This document shows, in pieces, positions 41,637-50,081 of a stretch of DNA of 64,000 bases (within the stretch, counting starts at the first letter, position 1; every line of letters begins with the position of its first letter). The notes beneath the pieces are model-generated. The model did no database searches, was not told the DNA's origin, and worked only from the letters and a program-made list of their open reading frames with translations. The stretch spans positions 31,251-95,250 of the forward strand of contig CAVOVI010000002.1 of the NCBI GenBank assembly GCA_963699825.1, read 5' to 3'. The stretch comes from SPDF01 sp963699825 (lineage in GTDB: Bacteria > Gemmatimonadota > Gemmatimonadetes > Gemmatimonadales > GWC2-71-9). Position numbers and translations under genes: made by a program.

Positions 41637-44320
41637 TTGACCGACCCCCTGTCCCGCCTCACCGCCGCCCTCGCCGACAGGTACCGCATCGAGCGGGAGC
41701 TCGGCCAGGGCGGCATGGCCACGGTGTACCTCGCGCACGACGTGCGGCACGACCGCAAGGTGGCGCTCAAGGTCCTGCGGCCCGAACTGAGCGCCATCCT
41801 CGGCGCCGATCGGTTCCTCGCCGAGATCAAGACCACCGCCAACCTCCAGCACCCGCATATCCTCAGCCTCTTCGATTCCGGGGAGGCGGAGGGCTGGTCT
41901 TCTACGTGATGCCGTACGTGGAGGGGGAGAGTCTTCGCGATCGGCTCGACCGCGAGACGCAGCTCTCCGTCGACGACGCGGTGCGCATCGCCCGCGAAGT
42001 GGCCGACGCGCTGGCGTACGCGCACGGTCAGGGCGTCATCCATCGCGACATCAAGCCCGAGAACATCCTGCTCTATGGCGGGCACGCGATGGTGGCCGAC
42101 TTCGGCATCGCGCTCGCCGTGAGCCGCTCCGACGGCGGCACCCGCATGACCGAGACCGGGATGTCCCTCGGCACACCGCACTACATGAGTCCCGAGCAGG
42201 CGATGGGGGACAAGGAGATCACCCCCAAGACGGACATCTACGCGCTGGGGTGCGTGCTCTACGAGATGCTGGTCGGGGAGCCGCCGTTCACGGGACCAAC
42301 GGCGCAGGCGATCGTGGCCAAGGTGATGACGGCGGAGGTGACGAGTCTCTCGGCGCAGCGCCGCTCCGTGCCGGACTACGTCGAGGCCACGGTGCTGCAG
42401 GCGCTGGAGAAGCTGCCGGCGGACCGGTTCGGCAGCGCGCAGGAGTTCCTGGCATCGCTCTCGGGCACGATGACCACCCAGAGCATGTCGCGGTCGATGG
42501 CGCGGGCGCCGTCCCCGGGACCGTGGAGAAACATCGCCTACGCCGCACTCGGCGTGGCGGTGGTCGGGGTCGCGCTGGCGGCCTGGGGGATGACGCGGTC
42601 ACCGGTTGCCGGAGCGGTGCCATCGGTGGCGTTTCGCCTCAGCCAGGATGGGCCGACGGCCCCGAACTACACCGGGGACGTACGACCGGCCCTCGCGATT
42701 TCCCCCGATGGCTCGCACCTCGCCTATCGTGCTGAAGACGGTGGCCGGCGCAGCATCGCCGTGCGTGACCTTGGCTCGGTGGACGCCCGCTTGCTCCCGG
42801 GAACGGAAGGGGCCCGTGACATCGTCTTTTCCCCCGACGGCCGCTCGCTGCTCTTCCGGCAGGGGACGGCGCTCAAGCGGACCTCGCTCAGCGGCACACC
42901 CCCGATCAGGGTGGCCGAGATCGGTCAGTCGCCGTCGACGTACGGCCTGGTCTGGCTCCCTTCGGACACGATCTACTACCTGATCGAGGCATCGCGCTCG
43001 ATCTACAAGGTGAGCGCCGACGGGAACAGCGCCCCAGTCGCCATCCCGCTCCCGGACTCGATCGGCCTGCTAAGCGAGCTTTCTCCGATCCCTGATACCG
43101 AGTGGCTGCTCTCGTCCGAACTGTCGTCCGAACTCGGCGGGGGTCGGACCGCGACGATCGTCGTCCTGTCGACCAGGACCGGCGAGATCCGTCGCCTGAA
43201 CGGGAAGGGCGTCGGCATACGGCTGCTCTCCGACCGGCATCACCTCCTGCTCGGCAAGGACAACGGCCTGCTGACGATCGTCGCCTTTGACCCGAAGCGA
43301 CTGGAACTCAGCGGTCCCGAGGTCCCGGTGCTCGACGGCGTCCAGGCCACCGTCATCGGCCTCCCCTCCCTGGAGCTCTCAACGTCTGGCGTACTGGCCT
43401 TTGTCACCGGCCGTGAGAATGACCGGACGGTCGTGGAGGTGGACCGGAGCGGGCGTGTCACTCCGCTTATGGCGGAGCCCGCCGAGTACAAGGACCCACG
43501 ATGGTCGCCGGACGGCACCCGCATCGCGGTGGAAATCGCGCAGGGCATGCAGGGTGATCTCTGGATTCGCGATATGAGGGCAGGCACCCAGACCCGCCTC
43601 ACCAACGGCAGCGAGAATCTCTATCCGCTCTGGACGCCGGACGGGCGGCGGATCGTCTTCACCTCCCGCCGCGCCGGCCTGGCAGGGCTCTGGTGGCAAC
43701 CTGTCGACGGTGGGAGCGAGGCCGAAAGCCTGCAGCCGGGCAATGAACAGGACCTGCGGTTTCCGCATGACATCAGTCCCGATGGGCGCACCCTCCTGGT
43801 TCGAACCAACACGGCGGCGAGTGGCTTCGACATTGGCGCCATGGAGTTGAAGCCCAATGGTGAGTTTCGGCCGGTACTCGCCACACCCGAGAACGAGGGC
43901 TCGCCGGTGTTTTCGCCAGACGGCAAGTGGATGGCGTACACCTCGGATGCGTCCGGCACCAACGAGGTGTATGTGACGCCCTGGCCGGAGGTGGGGCGCC
44001 GCGCCCAACTCTCCTCGGGCGGAGGCCAGGAGCCGCAGTGGAACCCGCAGGGCGGTGAGCTGTTCTACCGAACCGGCGACGCCATGGTCGCGGTCCGGCT
44101 CGTGGAGCAGGACGGACTCCTGGCACCTACCCGGCGCGACACCCTCTTCAGCGGTCCCTTCTACCAGCAGCCGCGCTGGCCGGAATACGATGTCTCCCAT
44201 GACGGCACCCGGTTCCTGATGATCAGGCGTGGCAGCGCCCGCCAGGAGATCGTCGTCATCACCGGGTGGGCCGAGCAGGCGGTGAAGAAGCTCGCCGAGG
44301 GTGGCGGCACGACGCGATGA
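41637..44320 (+). CDS. K12: receptor Ser/Thr kinase with PD40 propeller, lineage B, one frameshift
   Basis: TTG start (MTDPLSRLTAALADRYRIE). GQGGMATVYLAHDVRHDRK, VALKVL, HRDIKPEN, DFGIALAVSRSDGGTRM, EQAMGDKEITPKTDIYALG. One break near 41890 (EAEG, where one G is missing before CTGGTCTTC) separates the first 85 residues from the rest, which is open to 44320. The span IAYAALGVAVVGVALAAWGM lies near residue 300. The ectodomain ends VVITGWAEQAVKKLAEGG. The stop overlaps the multicopper oxidase ATG (ATGA). Flanked by copper-type genes on both sides, it is the best candidate in the array for a metal or envelope-stress sensor; that is inference from context. Confidence 0.9.
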
Positions 44321-46473
44321 GCCGAGCTACGGCCTTGGCCACGACCCTCGCGGTCGTGGCATTCACTTTCCCTGCGAGCGTGGCCGCCCAGCGCCCCTGC
44401 GACCCCGTCAGCCCGGTCCCCAGCGCGAGCCACGATCTTTACTGCGTCCATCTCCTGCCGGCGGCCGGCTACACGGCCACCGGTACCGCCGAACTCGACT
44501 GGATTCCGGGCCCCTTCACCGTCAACGTCTCTCGCGATGGCACCAACCGCTGGAACCTGCGCGTCGCGCTGAGGAATCTCCCGCCGCTGCCGCAGGGACC
44601 CGCCCCCGGATACGTCGCCTGGGTGATGCCTCCGTCGCTGACGCCGATGATCCGGCTCGGCACGGTACGCGAGGGCACCACAGATCTCGGTCCCTTCGCG
44701 CTGCAGATCTTCCTGGTACACGTCTCGGCGGAACCGGACACGACGGCGACGACGCGGCAGGGTGCGCTCGTCCTCCGCGGCGAATCGGCCGCCACCCGCC
44801 TCCGCCCCGCCGACAACTACGAATTTCTGCTCGGCGCCATCGGCGTCCCCACCGAACCGGACGCGCATGCGCATCACATGGCCACCGAGCCGGATTCGCT
44901 GGGTTGGACCGGCATCCCGATGTACCCCAACCTGCAAATGCTGCTCTCCGAGATGCGGCTGCGTCCCGCCGTCCATGCATGGAAGCCGCCCGAGAACCCG
45001 AACGCGCCGGTCGCCCGGCCGCGCGAGGTGGTGACACTTGGCGACGGCGATACGCTGGACCTCACCGCCGGCGTGGTGCGCCGGATGCTCGCCGGGCGCA
45101 GCTACACGATGTTCGGGTTCAACGGCCAGTACCCCGGCCCCCTGCTGCGTGTGCCGCAGGGTGCACAGATTACCGTCCGGTTCCACAACGAACTCCCCCA
45201 GCCCACGACGGTGCACTGGCACGGGCTCCGTCTCGATCCGCGCTTCGACGGCGTCCCCGGACTCTCGCAGCCGGCCGTCGAACCGGGCGAGAGCTTCACT
45301 TACCAGCTCATCTTCCCCGACGGCGGAATCTTCTGGTATCACCCCCATGTCCGCGAGGACATCCAGCAGGACCTCGGCCTCTACGGCAACATCTTCGTGC
45401 AGTCGCCGAGGCCCGACGCGTGGGGCCCCGTCAACCGGGAAGAATTCCTGCTGCTGGACGACCTGCTGGTGGGGGACGACGGACTGGTGCCCTGGGGGCT
45501 GGACGAACCGACGCACGCGGCGATGGGGCGGTTCGGGAACATGCTCCTCGTCAACGGCGAGCCGGACTGGAAGCTGACGGTGCGCCGCGGCGAGGTCGTC
45601 CGGCTCTTCCTGACCAACACCTCGAACACCCGCACCTTCAACCTCAGCTTCGGGCCGGACACCCATATCAAGGTTGTTGGCTCCGACCTCAGCAACTTCG
45701 TCCGGGAGAGTTGGGCCGAAAGTGTCGTGATCGGCCCAGCGGAGCGGTACGTGGTCGAGGTGCGGTTCGATACGCCTGGCAGCGTGGCGATGGTCAATGC
45801 GGTACAGGGGCAGGACCACTACAATGGCCGCTTCTTCTCCGTGGTGGACACCCTGGGCCTGGTGACGGTGACGGGGGAGCGTGCCGAGCCGGAGCTGTCA
45901 GTGTCCTTCAACAACCTGCGTACCGACGGATATGTGGCCGACGAGACGATGGCGCTCCTCCGCGCCAATCAGGGACTGCCGCCGGAGCGGGTCCTCGAGC
46001 TTCGGGCCAGGTGGGTGGGGCTCCCCTTCGTGACCGAGCGGTTGATGCGGGTGGACAGCATCTATCACAACCCGGTCGAGTGGGCCGGGACGATGCCGGG
46101 AATGAACTGGGCCACGATCGGCCCCCAGGCGCAGTGGACCCTGCGGGATCACGCCACCGGCAAGGAGAATGGCGAGATCGCCTGGCGGTTCACCCAGGGC
46201 GACATTCTCCGTCTCCGGCTGGTGAACATCCGCGAGACGCTCCACGCGATGCAGCACCCGATCCACCTGCACGGGCAGCGCTTCCTGATCCTGGCAGTCA
46301 ACGGCGTCCCCAGCGACGATCCGGCCTGGAAGGACACGGTCCTTGTGCCGGCGGGCTCCGCGGTGGACCTTCTGGTGGAGATGTCGAACCCGGGCCCGTG
46401 GATGCTGCACTGCCACATCGCGGAGCACCTGCAGTCGGGCATGATGATGACTATCAACGTGGAGGCTCAGTGA
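44317..46473 (+). CDS. Exported multicopper oxidase with extra N-terminal domain
   Basis: 718 residues, uninterrupted. Signal peptide ATTLAVVAFTFPASVAAQ. Oxidises a substrate (metal ion, phenol or similar) and reduces oxygen to water at a trinuclear copper site. The four copper motifs are present: HWHG at about residue 300, YHPHV at 342, HPIHLHG at 647 and HCHIAEHLQSGM at 698, the last giving a Met-type axial ligand for type 1 copper. Residues about 25-220 precede the cupredoxin domains; they contain TGTAELDWIPGPFTVNV and GYVAWVMPPSLTPM and end in a His-rich stretch (DAHAHHM). This region is not part of the usual laccase fold. ATG overlaps the K12 stop, and the stop overlaps the amidohydrolase GTG. 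Confidence 0.92.
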   Translation: MSRATALATTLAVVAFTFPASVAAQRPCDPVSPVPSASHDLYCVHLLPAAGYTATGTAELDWIPGPFTVNVSRDGTNRWNLRVALRNLPPLPQGPAPGYVAWVMPPSLTPMIRLGTVREGTTDLGPFALQIFLVHVSAEPDTTATTRQGALVLRGESAATRLRPADNYEFLLGAIGVPTEPDAHAHHMATEPDSLGWTGIPMYPNLQMLLSEMRLRPAVHAWKPPENPNAPVARPREVVTLGDGDTLDLTAGVVRRMLAGRSYTMFGFNGQYPGPLLRVPQGAQITVRFHNELPQPTTVHWHGLRLDPRFDGVPGLSQPAVEPGESFTYQLIFPDGGIFWYHPHVREDIQQDLGLYGNIFVQSPRPDAWGPVNREEFLLLDDLLVGDDGLVPWGLDEPTHAAMGRFGNMLLVNGEPDWKLTVRRGEVVRLFLTNTSNTRTFNLSFGPDTHIKVVGSDLSNFVRESWAESVVIGPAERYVVEVRFDTPGSVAMVNAVQGQDHYNGRFFSVVDTLGLVTVTGERAEPELSVSFNNLRTDGYVADETMALLRANQGLPPERVLELRARWVGLPFVTERLMRVDSIYHNPVEWAGTMPGMNWATIGPQAQWTLRDHATGKENGEIAWRFTQGDILRLRLVNIRETLHAMQHPIHLHGQRFLILAVNGVPSDDPAWKDTVLVPAGSAVDLLVEMSNPGPWMLHCHIAEHLQSGMMMTINVEAQ

Positions 46474-47926
46474 TCTACAACCCCCAGCTCCGGACTTTCC
46501 TGGTGGCTGCCCTGGCGGCCGCATCTCCCACCCTCCTCTCGGCGCAGCAGCCGGAGTTCGGGCCGGCGGTCAAGGCGTATGTCACGGTCAGCGACTCGGT
46601 CGTGGCCATCACCGATGTGCTGGTGATCGACGGCACCGGCGGCGACGGCCCAGCCGGGGCAGACGGTCCTGATCCGCGACGGGATGATCGCCGCAGGTCG
46701 GGCCGACCAAGAAGGTGAAGGTGCCGAGCCTATGCCACGAAGGTGGATGGAAAGGGAAAGACGCTGATCCCCGGCATCATCGGGATGCACGACCACATGT
46801 ACTACTCGGCCGCGGGCGGGCGTTCGGCGCAGATGAGCTACACCGGACCGCGGCTCTACCTCGGCGCCGGCGTCACCACGGTTCGCACCACCGGCAGCCA
46901 GTCACCCTACGGGGACATCAACCTGAAGCACCGGATCGATGCCGGCCAGGTGCCCGGGTCCGCGCATCTATGTCACCACGCCGTACCTGACCGGCCCGGG
47001 CGGTGGTGGGACGATGTCGGTCGCGGAGACGCCCGGAACAGGCGCGCCGGTTCGTGGACTACTGGGCGGAGGAGGGCGCCACGTGGATCAAGTTCTACAC
47101 CAACATCAGCCGGCGAAGCGATGGGCGCCGCCATCGACGAAGGGCCACAAGAAGGGGATGCGGGCAACCGGGCATCTCTGCTCCGTCACCTTCCGTGAGG
47201 CGGTGGGACTCGACATCGACGACCTGGCGCATGGCGGGATGACGGCCACGGACTTCATCGAGGCGAAGGAACCGGACAAGTGCCCGCCCGAATTCGCTGG
47301 TGCCGACCGACCGGCCGTCGACGGGCGACGGGCGACGGTCGCGACGCCGCTGATCACCTACATGATCGCCAGCAACGTCTCGATGACGACCACGCCCGCG
47401 GTGTACGAGCTCTTCTACCAGAACCGCGCCGGTCACCGACGAGCGGGTGCCTGAACCTGATGGCGCCCGGAGGTCCGGACCGCCTATGTGGCCGAGCGCG
47501 CGCAGATCGACAGCACCACCAACTGGCCGCTCACCGAGGAGGGGTTCGCGCGGGCGCTCGCCTTCGACAAGGCGTTCTATCGACGCCGGCGGCGTGCTGG
47601 CGAGCGGCGTGGATCCGACCGGCAACGGCGGCGCGCTCCCCGGGCTGGGCGACCAGCGCGGGTACGAGATCCTGATCGAGGGGAAGTTCACGCCGGAGCA
47701 GGCGGTGCAGATCGTCTCGCTCAACGGCGCCAAGATCCTGGGCATGGCCGACGTGACTTCGGTTCGGTCGAGCAGGGGAAGGTCGCCGACCTCGTGCTCA
47801 TGAACGGCGACCTGCGCACCGCATCCGACGGTGATCCAGAACGTCGAGATCGTCTTCAAGGACGGCGTTGGGTATGACTCGCCCAAGTTGATCCAGGCGA
47901 CAAAAGGAAGAGTCGGCATTGACTGA
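46470..47926 (+). CDS. Exported amidohydrolase-family protein, heavily frame-disrupted
   Basis: Signal peptide TFLVAALAAASPTLLSAQQ from GTG 46470 (GTGA overlap with the oxidase). Metal-dependent hydrolase signatures can be read across frames: TDVLVIDGTGG, LIPGIIGMHDHMYY (HxH metal ligands), GAGVTTVRTTGS, EGATWIKFYTNIS, RATGHLCSVTFREAVGLDID, GHGGALPGLGDQRGYEILIE-like, FTPEQAVQIVSLNGAKILGM and QGKVADLVLMNGD, ending TKGRVGID. At least nine single-base breaks lie between about 46650 and 47840. It is much more damaged than either neighbour, so real decay cannot be excluded. Expected length about 480 residues. Substrate unknown; cyclic amide or peptide-like compounds are usual for the family. Confidence 0.75.
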
Positions 47927-47963
47927 CGCGGCTTCGCGGATGATCAGGAAGGAGGGTTGACCC

Positions 47964-48830
47964 ATGTCAGCTGACGCACAGTGGGTGCGCCCGACCGATC
48001 TTGAGATCGACATGTTCGGTCTCACGCACATCGGCCGCGTGCGGAAGGAGAACCAGGATCACTTCATGCTCTGCACCGTGCACCCCCAGGTGGTGGTGCA
48101 CGGCACCAGCCTCCCCGAGCCGGAGTCGCTGCCGCTCCGGGGTGAGCGGATCGCCACCTACATGCTGGTCGCCGACGGCGTCGGCAGCGGATCGGGGGGC
48201 GGCGAGGCGAGCCGGCTGGCGCTCGCCACGGTCACGCAATACGTCGCCTCCTCCATGCGCTCCTACCACGCGGCCGGCGCCGCGTCAGACGCCGATTTTC
48301 ATCACGCGCTGGCCGCCGCAGCGCTCGAGGCCCACGCGGCCGTCCTGAAGAAGCAGGCGCTGGATCCCGACGCGAAGATGGCGACGACACTGACCCTCGC
48401 CGTCGCCGTCTTCCCCTGGATGTACGTCACCCAGGTGGGAGACAGCCGGTGCTACATCTACTGGGACGGGAAGCTGACCCAGATCACCCGCGATCAGACC
48501 CTGGCCCAGGGACTGGCCGACCAGGGGATCCTGCCGGCGGACCGCGTCAGCAGTTCGCCGCTCAGCCACGTCCTCTCCAGCGCCATCGGCGGCGACGAGG
48601 CGATGCCCGTCGTCAGCCGCGTCGAGATCCCCCGCGGCTGCGTGATCCTCCTGGCCACCGACGGGCTGACCAAGCACGTGAGCGATGCGGAGATTACCGA
48701 ACAGATCGAGGGGATGGAGTCGTCCGAACAGCTCTGCCGCACACTGCTCGATATGGCGCTCGATCGCGGCGGCAGCGACAACATCACACTCATCGCGGCG
48801 CGGGCACCGATCCGTACGGCCGGCGGCTGA
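47964..48830 (+). CDS. PP2C-family Ser/Thr protein phosphatase
   Basis: 288 residues, uninterrupted, cytoplasmic. Removes phosphate from Ser/Thr with two metal ions. The motifs are complete: GRVRKENQDHF, ADGVGSGSGGGEAS, TTLTLAVAVF, QVGDSRCYIY, LLATDGLTKHVSD and GGSDNIT. AAGGAGGG at 47949-47956 is a strong ribosome site 7 bases before the ATG. It is the only phosphatase seen among sixteen kinases and is a candidate common antagonist. Its stop codon lies inside a REP hairpin. Confidence 0.93.
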   Translation: MSADAQWVRPTDLEIDMFGLTHIGRVRKENQDHFMLCTVHPQVVVHGTSLPEPESLPLRGERIATYMLVADGVGSGSGGGEASRLALATVTQYVASSMRSYHAAGAASDADFHHALAAAALEAHAAVLKKQALDPDAKMATTLTLAVAVFPWMYVTQVGDSRCYIYWDGKLTQITRDQTLAQGLADQGILPADRVSSSPLSHVLSSAIGGDEAMPVVSRVEIPRGCVILLATDGLTKHVSDAEITEQIEGMESSEQLCRTLLDMALDRGGSDNITLIAARAPIRTAGG

Positions 48831-48846
48831 AGCCGCCGCTCGGCAA
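48819..48846 (-). repeat. Half REP hairpin containing the PP2C stop codon
   Basis: GGCGGCTGAAGCCGCC followed by GCTCGG, the second-hairpin half of the REP in minus orientation. The TGA of the phosphatase gene is the first three bases of the loop region (GGC GGC TGA). Confidence 0.75.
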
Positions 48847-48905
48847 TCGTCCCGGCGAGCCTGCGTCCACATCGTGGAGAGCGGGGACGCCGGGGTGAGG
48901 CGATA

Positions 48906-50081
48906 TCATCGATTGCAGGTCGTCGGCGCCTCAATCCTTCGCGCGAACACGATCTGCCCGTCGCGGGGCGCGAGACGGCGATAGCCGCAGAGATGGAAGA
49001 TCGGCACCACGAGGAAGCGCGCGATATTCGGATTGACCAGGACCTGGCGCGGGCGCGTCGGGTCCCGCCGGACACCGGGCAGCCAGGTGAGCGCCCGATC
49101 CACGCGCAGCCACCGCAGCACCGCGGAGACGCTCAGCCAGCTCCGCCGCACCGGGCGGGTGATGAAGAACCCGTCCGACCCCAATCCCTGATATCTCGGC
49201 ATCAACAGCAAACCGCTCATCGGGGCGCGGACCGGCCCACGCACATCCTCGGCGAGCAGCTCGCCGCGTGTGATCGGCTGAAAGTGCCGGAACCCCGGCA
49301 GCATCTCGAAATGGTCGTCGGGGGTGATGTTGTGCCGGTAGACGATCTCGGCGACGACTGGCGCGCCATCCGCGGCGGTACGAAGCCGCTCTGCCTTCGC
49401 ATCGACCACCACCGAGTCCGTGGGCACCGCGTGAATGCCCGCCAGCACCGTCCAGAGCGCCGACTCGAGATTGTCCGCGGTCTCCGGCGCCTCGTGCTGT
49501 CCCCCCTCGATCACCAGGACCGACCGCCCCTGTCGCTCCATGTAATCCAGCATGGAGCCGCGGATCGATTCCTCGATGCCGAGGATGAGGGGAATGGGGC
49601 TGGCGAAGGCGATGGCGCGGTCGTGCAGGGTGTCGTTGATGGCCTGGAAGGGGACGCCGGGGCCGGAGGTGGAGTGGAGTTCGATCAGCAGGATGTCCCG
49701 GTCGGGGAATTCCCGCTCAATAGCATCGAGCTCCTGCACCAGTGCGCGCAACTCCGCCTGTTCGACGCAGGAGGGGTGTTCCGTCCCCCGCGCGCGTGTG
49801 ACCTCGGCAGGAGTCCAGAGCCGGGCGAGATCCCGGTCCACGAATCGGCGGCCGAGGTGCAGGGCGGCCAGATTTCCCGTGATCGCCACGAGGGTGCCGG
49901 TCAGCGGCAGTGCGCCGCCCTCAAGCGAGTCCAGCACGCGCCGGACCGCGATGGGACCGGCCGGTTCATTGCCGTGGATACCGGCGATCACGACGACGAC
50001 CGGTCCCGGCTGCGCCCCATCCACCCGGCCGATCAGTCGGCCCCGGTCGGCTCCCGTCGCGTACGACGTCGCGCTGGTCAC
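48906..50081 (-). CDS. AstE/AspA-like zinc deacylase (succinylglutamate desuccinylase/aspartoacylase family)
   Basis: 391 residues, uninterrupted from GTG (complement at 50079-50081), which overlaps the stop of the upstream GCS2-CBS gene as GTGA. Zinc ligands His and Glu are in IAGIHGNEPAG near residue 35, and the third, His, in LLIELHSTSGPG near 135. The family cleaves N-acyl amino acids or amide-linked amino acids in an M14-like fold. Coupling to an amidoligase that would make such a bond suggests a synthesis and trimming pair. The C-terminal third (from about 280) is less typical. Confidence 0.87.
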   Translation of the reverse strand: MTSATSYATGADRGRLIGRVDGAQPGPVVVVIAGIHGNEPAGPIAVRRVLDSLEGGALPLTGTLVAITGNLAALHLGRRFVDRDLARLWTPAEVTRARGTEHPSCVEQAELRALVQELDAIEREFPDRDILLIELHSTSGPGVPFQAINDTLHDRAIAFASPIPLILGIEESIRGSMLDYMERQGRSVLVIEGGQHEAPETADNLESALWTVLAGIHAVPTDSVVVDAKAERLRTAADGAPVVAEIVYRHNITPDDHFEMLPGFRHFQPITRGELLAEDVRGPVRAPMSGLLLMPRYQGLGSDGFFITRPVRRSWLSVSAVLRWLRVDRALTWLPGVRRDPTRPRQVLVNPNIARFLVVPIFHLCGYRRLAPRDGQIVFARRIEAPTTCNR

